Below, piece by piece: positions 42,541 to 52,172 of a stretch of DNA of 64,000 nucleotides (position 1 is its first letter; every line of letters starts with the position of its first letter). A program made the position numbers and the translations under genes. Location of the stretch: NCBI GenBank assembly GCA_963575745.1, contig CAUYUJ010017826.1, positions 502,552 through 566,551 on the forward strand, written 5' to 3'. The notes beneath the pieces are model-generated. The model saw only the letters and a list, made by a program, of their open reading frames with translations, did no database searches and had not been told where the DNA came from. The DNA is from Prorocentrum cordatum. Lineage: Eukaryota > Sar > Dinophyceae > Prorocentrales > Prorocentraceae.

Positions 42541-43120
42541 CCGCTTCGCGTAACCCCACCAGCGCCCTGGGTCGCTGCTGCCTGCCGCCTGACCGCGGCC
42601 CCGCGCGCGCCCGCTCCTTTGTCGCGGCCGCAGCCCGACCGTGACCGCCTGCCGCTGGCGCTTCCGCCTGCGGCTGCAACAAAAAAAAGTAACCCCACCA
42701 GCCGTGCTGCACTTCAGTGTTTCGTCTACTGAAGGCTTCTACGTGGTCCACCTACCTTGTTGCGTCAGTGAGTTCGTTGTGACAGGCCCCCTTTTTGCCT
42801 CACCATTGTACATGGTTTCGCCTTGTGTGTGCTGGTCGCTCGCTCTCGCTTTCGCACTGTCGGCTCGAGTCTGGCGCCGCATCGGCGACTCACTCTGCTG
42901 TCTTCGCACTTGTAGCTCGTGCTCTCCGGTTCGCTGCGGCGCCTACGTGCGTTTGCCTGCGAATTAAGTTCATGTTGTACTGTGCATGTGCAACTGTGAG
43001 CATGTCTTGCAGGTGCGAACGGCTGTCGACAGTGGCGGCTGTACGCAAATTCGCTCCGTACCGCATCCCGGACGCTGCGTCCGCTCCCTGACATTTGCCT
43101 TGGAGCCGCGAACCAAAAAG
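42541..43120. other. spacer with two extra TIR-like motifs
   Basis: TAACCCCACCAGCG at 42551 and TAACCCCACCAGCC at 42690-42703 (after an A-run) repeat the left-end motif of the element at 43121. The rest is GC-rich or TCG-rich without a gene. Confidence 0.5.
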
Positions 43121-44279
43121 TAACCCCACCAGCCCATCCAGAAACGATGCCCAGAGGAATTGCCTCGATCAGGGAAGTGGGCAGCACACAAAGGAAGGGT
43201 CCCCCAGTGGAGGCCTCTTGGTTGGTCTTGGGTGCCTCGGAGAGCGTCTCTTCGGAGCATCTTGGAAGCCTCTTGGGCGCCTGTTGGGGCCTCCTGGGCG
43301 CCTCGTGGGGCCCTCTTGAAGCGCTCTTGGGAGCATTGGGAGCGCTCTTGCGGCCATCTTGGAGGACATCGATCAAGCAAGCAGCGAGCATTTGTTCGCG
43401 TTGCCCATCGGGAGTCCAACACATCGCCTCTTGGGGCGCTCTTGGGGCGCTCTTGGAGCGCTCTTCGGCGCTCTTGGGGCCGTCTTGGGACTCTCTTGAG
43501 CCTCTCTTGGGGCCCTCTTGGGCCATCTTGGAGCCATCTTGAGGCCTCGGATGGCCATGGGAAGCGAAAAGGCGAGAAAGCCAAACACATATATGTTCCT
43601 ACGGTTTGGCCTCTTCGGTCCCTCCTGGGGGAGCTCTTTGGCCACTTGGAGCCGTCTTGGAGCGGTCTTGGGGCATCTTGGAGCATCGTGGGAGCCATTA
43701 TGAAACATCTTGGGATATCTTAAGCCACCTTGGAGGTCATCTTGGGCTCTCCCAGGCGCTCTTGGAGTCATCTTAATCAGTGCCCCCCCCCAAGGGGCCA
43801 ACATGTGGCTAAAACCGTAGTAAACTCAATGATTTGGCATTCTCGCCGAGGCCTCTTGGAGCAAGTTGGGTGCCTCTGGGGGGCCTCTTGGGGCCTCTTG
43901 GAGGTATCTTGGGAGCCTCTTGGGTGCATCCGGGGGGCCTCTTGGGGCTTCCTGGCCACCTCTTGGGGCCCTCTTGGGGCCCTCTTGGGGCCCTTGGGGG
44001 CCATCTTTGGGCCATCTTGGGTGAGATCGATCACAGGAGGGGGGGTCCCTAATCAGGGCCCCCTCCTCAGGAGGCCAAAATGGGGCCACAACTTTAGTGA
44101 AACCAATGATTTGGGCTTCCTCGCCGAGGCCGTTTTGGACGCCCTGACACCTCGCGAAACCCCCCGTCCAGGTCCAGGGGAGGGGGTAGGGGGAGGCGTA
44201 AACCCCTCCCTGAACGGGAAGAAGGAGGTTGGAAGTGGACCCCTCCTAAACCACCTACGCCCAGAGGGCTGGTGGGATT
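43121..44279 (+). mobile_element. dispersed element, copy A, with inverted-repeat-like ends
   Basis: Left end TAACCCCACCAGCCC (43121-43135), preceded by CCAAAAAG; right end GGGCTGGTGGGATT (44266-44279), nearly its reverse complement. Inside are CATCCAGAAACGATGCCC, GGGAAGTGGGCAGCACAC, a CTCTTGG-rich core with CTCGGATGGCCATGGGAAGC, an internal ~260-bp duplication (43776-43850 against 44034-44130: CAATGATTTGGNNTTC.TCGC), and a right part with GGGGAGGGGGTAGGGGGAGG and AAACCCCTCCCTGAACGGG. No transposase frame is visible, so it would be non-autonomous. Exact ends and target duplication are unresolved. Confidence 0.6.
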
Positions 44280-44361
44280 CCACCGGAGGTGATCACGTGC
44301 GTCCCGCGCCACCCAATACGGCGTTCTGTGGCCCCATAGGGAGCCCAACCGAAGGCCCCAG

Positions 44362-44850
44362 AGAGCGAGCCAGCGGACATCGACTCGCCGCGTGACCATC
44401 CCCAAATCCTGGGCGCGCTTCTCGACTTTTTCGTTCCGTGGAGCTCGGAGGCGGACTCTCAACCCCTCGTTCCCTCGGACTTCGGTGCGAGGCCTCAGAA
44501 GGCCAGGGCGCGCGCCGACCCCGAGCTGCACAGTTTCCAGCTGGAGCCGAGTCAGCAGTCTGAAAATGCCCCCCTCGGACCAGACGCCGAGGCCGCTGAT
44601 GAGCAGCAATTCATCGAGCATCAGACTTCGGCCGAGGAAGAGGATGCAGCAGCCTTTTTGGCTAGCGGCCACTCTGGCCCTCCCGCTCCTAACCCTTCCT
44701 CGCCTCCGACGTCGGCGTCGCCCGTCGTTCCGCCCCCCCCTCTTCCCCCCTTCCCTGTCGGCGAATCAGCTCGCTCGGATCGAGGCGAATCGAGCTCGCG
44801 CCAGGACGGCGCGAGAGGCTCGACGTGCTGAGCAGCGCGCGCGCAGAGCC
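44362..44850 (+). pseudogene. coding-like segment broken by a frame change at C-runs; RPA-binding-like helix motif
   Basis: From 44361 an open frame without a start reads as plausible protein: ESEPADIDSPRDHPQILGAL, LLDFFVPWSSEADSQPL, then an acidic stretch QQFIEHQTSAEEEDAAAFLA and a Pro-rich linker. At the C-runs 44732-44750 the good frame shifts by one base. The next frame reads SLSANQLARIEANRARART then AREARRAEQRARR (44752-44840). The LxxxQxxRIExNRxxA pattern is the form of the RPA-binding helix known from SMARCAL1 and TIPIN-type proteins. The break may be a real frameshift, an intron not seen, or a base error in the homopolymer. An AG at 44360-44361 could be an acceptor. Confidence 0.45.
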
Positions 44851-45127
44851 CCATGGACAGCAGAAGGCACCCTGTGCGGGTCTCTCCCCCTGCAGGCTGG
44901 GGCGCCTGGGCAGAGGCCGAGGGCTGCCGAGCGCCGTTGTTCCCGCTCGACGCGCCATCCGCCTGGGGAGGGCGGCTCGAGCCCGCAGCTCCGCGACCTG
45001 CGGAGGCTGCTCGTGCTTGGCGAGGCAACGACCTGCCCCGCTGTCAGCCCCCCCCGAGGGCGGATAGCACCGCATGCGCCAGCGTGACGACGGCCAATTG
45101 GCGGCACTGCACTGTGCACAGATCTAG

Positions 45128-45412
45128 TTGGCCGCGCGCGCGGCAGCCCAGGGCGGCACGGCGGAGCTGTCCGCTGCCATGGCGCTATGGTGCTGCTCGA
45201 AGTGCTCGCGGGCGGAGGAGACCCTGGCCAGCGTGCGCTTGGCTGCGGGCCGCTTGTGCCACGCGTGCTCGGGCGGTCGTTGGGCCCGAATCTTTCCGCT
45301 GGGCGCCCGCAAGAGTGCCGCGGCGATGCCAGAGGAACGCCTGGCGTCGCCAGGCGCGCGTGTCGCCGTGGGGCGCCGCCTGGGGCGCTGCGACGAGGCA
45401 GAGGACGGCTAG
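45128..45412 (+). CDS. possible zinc-binding protein segment (CxxC...CxxC)
   Basis: Open frame to TAG 45410-45412. The first ATG (45179) starts MALWCCSKCSRAEETLASVR followed by LAAGRLCHACSGGRWARI. The two C-x-x-C pairs about 20 residues apart are typical of a zinc knuckle or treble-clef site. The rest is basic and ends in an acidic DEAEDG. It follows the segment at 44362-44850 on the same strand and may be another exon of one gene, but no splice pair is clear. Family not identified. Confidence 0.4.
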   Translation: MAARAAAQGGTAELSAAMALWCCSKCSRAEETLASVRLAAGRLCHACSGGRWARIFPLGARKSAAAMPEERLASPGARVAVGRRLGRCDEAEDG

Positions 45413-45842
45413 CCCACTGCCTATGGCGGCGGCGGCGGGCCTGCGAGTTGCCGATGTCCCGAGGGGCGCGCAGCTACTGGGTAGCTGCACCCGTGACCCC
45501 TAAGCGGGGACGGCGGCTGAAGGAGGAGAAAGGAGGGAGAGTCGTGTTCCGTGCACTCCCGCCCCCAAGGCTGGATGTCGGGAGCGCTGCGTCAGTAACA
45601 AGCTGTGAAACTCCCGTGCACGTAATACGAATGCAAACCGGCAGGGGATGGGCTGGGTGACCGTCATTGGAAGGCTCACTTCGTCGGGTTTCGTTCGCAC
45701 CAGGCTTGAGCCAGGATGGGCGTCAGAAACACACTCACCCGCACCCTCCCTGACAATACCACACACTGCTTTTTCCCGCCAGCTTCATCGAACTGCTACA
45801 CTTCAACTGAGAGGAGGGAGGGGTAGGGAGGAGGAGCAGGAG

Positions 45843-46316
45843 ATGGGAAAGAGGCGAATACCTGGAAAGAATCGGAGGGGAGGAAGTGCAGCGTCCTCTT
45901 CCTCCTCGTCCGAGGACGACTCCTCCGCCTCGTTCTCCTGGCGGGAGGATCGCGCTCGCGTGCCCCGGGCCGGGCGCACACCGCCCCCCAGCAGCTTTCG
46001 GGGTGAACCGCCGGCGGTCGTCCGCCCCCCCACGGCGACAACGCCGCCGACGACGAGGGGGAACGACAGCGCCGACGGCGACGACGACGCTGAAACCGAC
46101 GTTGCCGAAGACGATCACGCAAAGGCGTCGCGCCCAGCGCAACGGGTACCGGCAGCGAGGGCCGAGAAGGAAGGGTCATGCAGGAAAGATTGTCCAGGAG
46201 GCTTTTCGCCGACTGTGGACTGCCAGGGCCCTTCCCAGGCCCCTGGACCGTCACTGCGCCAGAGAAACTCCCAATCAGTTGTCGATGCGAGCTGGTGGTG
46301 GGCGGAACAAGAATGA
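45843..46316 (+). CDS. possible Ser/Asp-rich nuclear-type protein, 157 aa
   Basis: ATG 45843 to TGA 46314-46316. The N-terminus is basic (MGKRRIPGKNRRGG), followed by SAASSSSSSEDDSSASFSW. Then come a Pro/Arg region, an acidic run (DSADGDDDAETDVAEDDH), and a C-terminal part with CRKDCPGGFSPTVDCQG and SVVDASWWWAEQE. Alternating basic and acidic low complexity with phosphorylatable Ser-Glu-Asp clusters recalls nucleolar or chromatin proteins, but there is no recognisable domain. The frame continues open upstream to 45648 with less coding-like text. Confidence 0.4.
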   Translation: MGKRRIPGKNRRGGSAASSSSSSEDDSSASFSWREDRARVPRAGRTPPPSSFRGEPPAVVRPPTATTPPTTRGNDSADGDDDAETDVAEDDHAKASRPAQRVPAARAEKEGSCRKDCPGGFSPTVDCQGPSQAPGPSLRQRNSQSVVDASWWWAEQE

Positions 46317-46454
46317 TGGACCTCTCTGAGTTCTCAGTACTCTCCTATATGAAAATTCTTCTTTTCTTCATACGATTTAATTTTTACTGTATACAATGGG
46401 CTAACCCCACTTATTTTGATTTGTTGACCCCTCCAGTGCAAGCGCTTACTGGGA

Positions 46455-47349
46455 AATCCCACTTGCTTTCTGGGCGAAGGGGATCTAAGGCGTTTCCTCT
46501 TTCGCCCCTCCCCCTTCCCCTTCAGGGAGGGGTTTATCCCGTCCCCCTACCCCCTCCCATGGTTCCCAGAATGCTCCAAGAGGTCCCACGACCGCTCCAA
46601 AGTGGCTCAGAATGGCCACGGACACCCCCTAGGAGGCCGTCAAGATGCCAAAATCCCTCAACGACCGGAGGATAATCAATGAATGTTTCTTTCTCGCCTT
46701 CCGCGTCCGATGGCTGTCCGAGGCCTCAAGACAGCTCCAAGAGGACCCATGAAGGCCCCAAAACATGCCCAAGCGAGCCTCGAAACGGCCCCAAGAGCAC
46801 CGAAGAGCGCTCCAAGAGCGCCCCAAGAGGGGCCCAATAGTTGATTTTTGGGGCCCCCGAGGAACGCACTTAGAGCCCCCATCTCTTTTGATCGATCTCC
46901 TCCGAGGTGGCCCGAAGAGTGCTCCCAAGGATCCCAAAAGCGTTTCAAGAGGGCCCCAAGACGAGCCCAGGAAACCCAAAAGGCGCGCGAGATGCCGTCA
47001 AGAAGCGCCCAGGAGACCCCCGAGAGGCCCCAAGACGCCCTTCGAGGCACCCAAGACGCTCCAAGAGGCACCCGGGACCGCCAAGAGGCACCCGAGACGC
47101 TCGAGACGCTCCAAGAGGCCTCCAGAAAGCTTCCAAGAGACATCCGAGGAGATTCTGAAGCCCAAAAGCGCCCCAGGAGGGCCCATGGGGGCCCCGAGAG
47201 AGGCCAAGGGGGGCCCCAAGAAGGCCCCAAGAGCGCCCAAGAATCCGAACGAAGACCGCTGCAAAAAGGACCTTTCCTCTGCGTGCTGCCCACTTTCCGG
47301 ATCGAGGCAACTCCTCTGGGCATCGTCTCTGGATGGGTTGGTGGGGTTA
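46455..47349 (-). mobile_element. dispersed element, copy B, reverse orientation
   Basis: Reverse-orientation relative of copy A. Its left end (minus strand) is TAACCCCACCAACCC at 47335-47349, preceded there too by CCAAAAAG. Its right end is AAGCAAGTGGGATT at 46455-46468. Shared internal order on the minus strand: CATCCAGAGACGATGCCC, GTGGGCAGCACGCAGAGG, CTCTTGG core with GATCGAT, GGCCTCGG, then GGGAGGGGGTAGGGGGACGG and AAACCCCTCCCTGAAGGGG. Copy B lacks the internal duplication, which explains most of the length difference. A and B bracket the coding-like segments at 44.36-46.32 kb as an inverted pair. Confidence 0.6.
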
Positions 47350-47646
47350 CTTTTTGGTCCGCGGGCGCGCGAAGACGAGTCGAACGCCGAGCGAGTTGGG
47401 CCGCGAGGGGAGCGGCGCCCGGCGGGCGGAAGGGGAAGTTCAGAAGCACCGCCCGGCCCGCGAAGCTGCCGCTAGCAGAACGCGCCGAAGGCGCTGGGCA
47501 CGGAGACCATGGGCGGGGCCATCCGTGCTGAACGAGAAGAGCTTGAAGCAGCCCCGAGAGCACCAGCAGCGAACGGTGGGCGCAGCCAAGCAACAGAGCC
47601 GAAACGCGGCGGAAGAGGTGGTGCATCTTGCCGCGCGGACAGAATT

Positions 47647-48330
47647 TCACCGCGCGCGAGCACAAGAGCGGGGGCGCAGCCAAGATGGCGCGGAAGAAGG
47701 CCCCTCGGCGGCCAGTGCGCGCGGGTAGCGGTGCCGCTGGCCAACCGCGGTCACCCCAAGCTCGCGAAGGTCGGAGAAGACGCGGTCGACGCACTGCCGG
47801 GGTAGACAGGAACGAAACGGTCGCGCATGTTGGACCGCAGGCCGCACCTGACCAGCGTCAGCCAGCCATCCGAGAAGACGCGAGCGCGCATGCCCGAGGG
47901 CGGGAGACAAGGGCAAACCTTGTCGTGCAGGTAGGACAAGAGGCCAACCGCCACGACCAGCGCCGCGAGCCCCGCGCGCACGGAAACCTGAAACTAAAGA
48001 TGACCGGCACGAGAGGTCGTGCAAGTGAGCGCCGCCCATCAGGTAGCCCGAGGGTGGGGCGGCGGGCGGCCGTGCGGAGGTCGGCGCCCGCAGGTGCATC
48101 CCGGGGGGGGCCGTGGCGCCTTCGGCGAAGGGGGCCACTGGCAGGGATGGCGCACGATCGCCCGAGTCCAACCGACATGAACCCACACGCGGCCATCGCG
48201 CGGAGGGACGGGCGACAGCTAAGCCCCAGGGGGGCCGGCGCCGCGCCAGCCGAACCATATCCAACATAAATTCATATGAGGCAGCTGGTCGCTGCAAACA
48301 CTCGGAAAGCCTCGGCAGAGGAATGCCCAA
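47647..48330 (-). CDS. coding-like minus-strand region, frame uncertain
   Basis: Several minus frames overlap. The most protein-like pieces are 47751-47981, with a hydrophobic helix GLAALVVAVGLLSYL then HDKVCPCLPPSGMRARVF and GWLTLVRCGLRSNMRDRFVP, and DRVFSDLRELGVTAVGQRHR in another frame just downstream (47700-47770). This looks like one decayed or intron-interrupted membrane protein continuing the minus-strand material to the right. No start, stop or family can be assigned. Confidence 0.3.
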   Translation of the reverse strand: MGIPLPRLSECLQRPAASYEFMLDMVRLARRRPPWGLAVARPSARWPRVGSCRLDSGDRAPSLPVAPFAEGATAPPGMHLRAPTSARPPAAPPSGYLMGGAHLHDLSCRSSLVSGFRARGARGAGRGGWPLVLPARQGLPLSPALGHARSRLLGWLADAGQVRPAVQHARPFRSCLPRQCVDRVFSDLRELGVTAVGQRHRYPRALAAEGPSSAPSWLRPRSCARAR

Positions 48331-48351
48331 GGTGGAGCAGGAAGCTAATCA

Positions 48352-49095
48352 CTAGCGACGGCAGGAGGGCCCCAGGGAGGAGGAGAGATGGGGAGGGGAA
48401 GGCAGCTGATAGAGCCTCCAGGCACGCCCTAGCCATGTCAGAGCCTCTTGGGCAAAGCGACGCACGATGCAAACGGCCGCCCATCTCTTGCCATCCCAGG
48501 TGGTGCCAGGCGGGGCTCCGTCGTCGGCGAGCGCGCTGGCGTTGGAACGGATGCGCGTGCAGGCCAATTCGCGCCACCAGGCGCCGTCGCTCCAGTCGTC
48601 CGGCGTGGGGCCATGCTGGGAGGCGAGGGCGGTCCAGGCGTCGTCGGAGGCTGGGTCCAAACAGCGGGCGTGCCTTGCCAGTGCCAGGGGAGATGCCGTT
48701 TCCGCCCCTCGTCGGTCGTCCGCGGCCGCGAGATAGTCTCGACATCGCGGTGGCTCACGGGGGGGCACGCGGGGGGGGGGGGGCGCGGCAGGATGTTGAA
48801 GACGTGATCGCACCGACTGGCGTCTGAGCGGTCGGGGCGGCGAAGCTGGGGCGGCGTCGCGCCGCCCTGCCTTGCCGCGGCCCGCGGGTGGCCGAGCTCG
48901 CCACGCAGGCGGTCGTCGGCGGTAGGTCTGGGCCAGGGGGGCCTCTTCGTCATAAAGGAGGGCGCATGCGGACAGGGCGCGATGTCCCAGGGGCGCGCCA
49001 GGCAGATGCGGCAGAGCCAGGAGGCGTTCCAGGAGGCGCCCGACCAGCACTCCACCCAGCGGCCCCGCTCGGGGAGGCCGCGTCGGTCGTCGCAT
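48352..49095 (-). CDS. coding-like minus-strand frame
   Basis: The first half of this 247-codon frame is Arg/Pro low complexity. The second half (48352-48760) is coding-like: YLAAADDRRGAETASPLALA, DPASDDAWTALASQHGPTPD, DWSDGAWWRELACTRIRSNA and DGKRWAAVCIVRRFAQEALT. A splice acceptor somewhere near 48760 would fit. Unrecognised family. Confidence 0.35.
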   Translation of the reverse strand: MRRPTRPPRAGPLGGVLVGRLLERLLALPHLPGAPLGHRALSACALLYDEEAPLAQTYRRRPPAWRARPPAGRGKAGRRDAAPASPPRPLRRQSVRSRLQHPAAPPPPRVPPREPPRCRDYLAAADDRRGAETASPLALARHARCLDPASDDAWTALASQHGPTPDDWSDGAWWRELACTRIRSNASALADDGAPPGTTWDGKRWAAVCIVRRFAQEALTWLGRAWRLYQLPSPPHLSSSLGPSCRR

Positions 49096-49151
49096 CCCAA
49101 GCCGGAGCTGGGCCCCCAGACAAAGGAGCCGAGCGCGGAGTGGCCTGGTTC

Positions 49152-50127
49152 CTACGCGATCTTGACCGGCCCCCCGGCGGAGTAGGACCTGGGCTCGACG
49201 GCGCCAATGCCGAACGGGTCGTCAATGGGGCGGCACTTGGGAATAGAAGTGCCGATCTGCTCTGGGTCGTCGCTGCCGGTGGCCGCGAGGAGCAGCTGAG
49301 ACAGCGCGTAGTCGCCGCCGGAATTGGGCACCTGGGCTCGAACAATCGGCATCCGTAGAGGTGTCGGGATAATGTTGATGACCTTGACCTCGTGCTCAGC
49401 GCCGCGGTCCCTCTGGCACGCGGCCGACTTCTCTGCCGCGTTCGTCCCCGGGGGCGCCTCAATTCCGCTCTCCTCCAGGTGGCGCTGCCAGCAACGCAGG
49501 CAAAGCCAGCGGCAGTTGAGAGCGAGTAGAGACCAGCAGGCACAGCCAGCGGGAGTTGGTGGCGCTGCTGGCAGGCAGACCCAGCGGCAGAGACCGTCGT
49601 TGTACAAGCGAGTTCCCGATTCTGTGCCAGGTAATTTCGGACCTGGTCGCCCCCCCATGTGCCCTCGCGGAGAACCCGCGGTCCGCTCTTGCAGGCGTCG
49701 TAGGAAGCACGGGCGCCCCTCCGCCCCATGAGAAAGCGCGCGTCTCCCGAGGATAAGGCTGGGAGGATAAGCTGGACGCCGGGAGCAGCGATGAGGGGCG
49801 CGGGCGCGAGGAGGTTGGTCTCGTTGATGGCCATGCCTCCACCGATGTAGCAAAGGTGGCCGCCCTCTGCGCCCCCGAAGTGCGCGTCGCTGCCCACCAG
49901 CCCGGCGTAGAAAGCGCAGACCGCGCAGGCCGCAGTCCGGTGAACTGGGCTGGCCCGATCAAATTCTCCAACGCCAGGAGCGCCGAGCGCAGGTGGAACT
50001 TGCTGTTCAGCACCTCCGCCCAGGTCTGCGGGCATCCAGCATCTTTCCGAAGGACTTCACGGGCAAAGCGTCTCAAACTGATCTTCGCCGCCGCCTCCGT
50101 GCTGAGCTCCTGCGTCCACCAAACCAA
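49152..50127 (-). pseudogene. minus-strand coding region spread over three frames
   Basis: Reading down the minus strand, three overlapping open frames take turns looking like protein. 50127-49940 has WWTQELSTEAAAKISLRRFA and CPQTWAEVLNSKFHLRSALL. 49940-49620 has CAVCAFYAGLVGSDAHFGGA, HLCYIGGGMAINETNLLAPA and TWGGDQVRNYLAQNRELA. 49600-49152 has EAPPGTNAAEKSAACQRDRG, EVKVINIIPTPLRMPIVRAQ and SGGDYALSQLLLAATGSDDP, and ends TAG after SYSAGGPVKIA. The second change lies near a G-run (49650-49656). A CGCTGGCTGTGCCTGCTGG-type phrase is repeated three times at 49480-49590. Decay, unseen introns or base errors could each explain this. Family unknown. Confidence 0.4.
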
Positions 50128-50499
50128 AGCCTATCTGGACCTGAAGTCCGATGAAGGTCTGCAAGCCGTTGTCGGCGGCGGCAAAACGCGCAACAAAACA
50201 AAACATGGCTCCCGCCTGCGCCGCGCGCCCCCGTTAACAGGCGCCGAACGCCGTCTGCTTCGACGCCCCGCCGGCGCTGGGCGCCCCCGCGGAGCGTCGT
50301 CTGCTTCGAGAAGGGCAGCCTGGAAGCCGCCGACGCCTTGGCGTTTGCGCTCTCGCTCGTCGGGCTCGTTCGCAACCGGCCGCGCGCCCAGCGGCCCGTC
50401 CCGCATCGGGCGCGCTTCGAGCGACTCATCAGTTGACAAGTCGCGCCCAGTCCGTTTTCCTCGGCGCTTCTCCTTGCGTCGAGGGGGCCTTTGGGCTTG

Positions 50500-51752
50500 C
50501 CTTTCGGAGGGGGCTGCCGTGAGCAATCTCGCCCGGGCTTCCGCTTGTGCAAATAATGTCGCACTTGATTGCAAGTGGCAATGATGGCGACGCCTTCGTC
50601 TCCGTCCACATCCCCGGGCTTGTCTCCGCGCGCGAAGAGCACCTCTTCGTGGCCCATGTGCTTGAGAGCCTCATTCAAGACGTCGGCTTCCTTGTAGGCC
50701 TCTGGCAAGGCCAAAGACTGTTGCATGAGAACCCAGCAAACGCCCCCATGGCCAGATTCCAGTTCATCATGCCCGCCTTCATCTCCTTAGTCCTTAATGG
50801 CCAACGAAATGTGAAGAGGAAACCATTCCATGAATGCGATGGCCGCCTGTTCCTGAGGGTAGTGGGCGCTCAAGTTCACGGAGCCTCTCACTCCCCACGT
50901 CAAACTCATGAGATCCCTCAGTCAAGCTTTAACCGCATCCAGGGCAGCATCACTTAACTTTGACTCCATGGGGGGCATGCGTCCTTTCAACTCATATGGT
51001 AAGATAGCGCGCGTCTCGAACTAAAACAACATTCGCTTGCGAACGATATAATTGGCGAGAGGCTCATCCGCACAGGTAAAAATCTCAAATGCATTCGGCA
51101 TCCTGCGGTCTTGGTTTTTAGCGGAAGCCTTCTTGGTATGTTTAACCACGATGTGGCCGCTGTCCTCCGCGGGCAGCTGTTTCTCATTGAGTTCGTTGAT
51201 GATGATCTTGAGGTCGTCCCTGGCATAGCGGTAAATAAGGTATCCATCTTGCCTGTTCAGGTTTCTGGTAGTCGTGGGCCACATCTGCAGCTCCTTCATG
51301 CAAGGATCCAATGGAATGTCCAGATCTTGTCCGCCCCATGTAGGAGGTAGGTCATTGGAGGTAAGTCATTTGGTATTCTTTGAGCCTCCGCTTGTGCATG
51401 AAATTGCCCCCCCTCAATCGATCCGGAGATCGGGAAGTGGCGCCGCCCAAGGAATTCGGAGTAAACGGCGCAGCCTGTCCCCGCAAAGGCGTCCTCAACC
51501 GACCTGATGCGGCCGGCGAGCCACGACCCCGAGGGATCCAACCTGGCAAGGAAGACTGCGCATTGGGCTGCGTGTCGGTCCCCTGTTGCGCGAGACAGTG
51601 GGCCCAGTCGTCACCTGACCAGCCCACCTCGTCACCGCCGTCCCAGGGAACCCTCGTCCTCCGCCTCCTGCCCATGGATCCTGTCCTTGTTGAAACCAGA
51701 GATCATCCGGAAATTCGTCTTCTGGTGGCTGAGCGTCGGCTTGACTGTCCAT
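50500..51752 (-). pseudogene. decayed minus-strand gene with in-frame stop and several frame changes
   Basis: Consecutive minus-strand pieces read as one protein. 51752-51495 has DEFPDDLWFQQGQDPWAGGG. 51541-51296 has CAVYSEFLGRRHFPISGSIE and LLHGADKIWTFHWILA. 51311-51021 has GYLIYRYARDDLKIIINELN and NAFEIFTCADEPLANYIVRK. 50978-50787 has ESKLSDAALDAVKA, an in-frame TGA (50922-50924), then WGVRGSVNLSAHYPQEQAAI and AFMEWFPLHISLAIKD. 50786-50500 has EMKAGMMNWNLAMGAFAGF, then a frame change to YKEADVLNEALKHMGHEEVL and EGVAIIATCNQVRHYLHKRK. Amino-acid texture is good throughout while the frame breaks at least four times, the pattern of a pseudogene. I do not recognise the family. Confidence 0.5.
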
Positions 51753-51954
51753 GGCGTTGCTCGGCGCAAGAGGGTGGGAAGAGGGAAGAACGGAAGAAAC
51801 ATGTAGAGAAGGTCGCCCGAAGGTCGGGTGGCGGGGACATCGGCCTGACTCCCCTCTTGGATCGAAACCACGCGCTCAGCTGCCACCGTGGAATGTACGG
51901 GAGTAGCTGTGTGGAAACCAGAGAGACACGTAGCACAATTAGGGGGACCCGTGC

Positions 51955-52061
51955 TGTAGAGAGAAAGAAAGAGAGAAAGAGAGAGAGAGAGAGAGAACAA
52001 AAGAGAGAGAGAGAGAGAGAGAGAGAACGAGAGAGAGAGAGAGAGAGAGACAGAGTGAGAA

Positions 52062-52094
<33 letters not shown>

Positions 52095-52095
52095 C

Positions 52096-52140
<45 letters not shown>

Positions 52141-52172
52141 AAGAGAGAGAGAGAGAGAGAGAACACGTTCTC
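51955..52172 (+). repeat. (GA)n microsatellite
   Basis: About 215 bp of GA with AAAGA and ACAAAAAGA interruptions. Confidence 0.95.

Noticed and set aside
42765-43526. 253-codon minus frame over copy A
   Set aside because: Covers the CTCTTGG-rich element core and spacer; residue texture is repeat-driven.
46676-47794. 372-codon minus frame
   Set aside because: Most of it lies in mobile element copy B and its CTCTTGG repeats; only the extreme upstream part is possibly coding.
48888-49358. Plus-strand frame opposite the minus coding text
   Set aside because: Shadow of the minus-strand segments; its residues are Ala/Gly/Arg filler whereas the minus strand has mixed protein text.
50547-50957. 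Plus-strand 136-codon frame
   Set aside because: Antisense of the better minus-strand pieces; coding texture favours minus.
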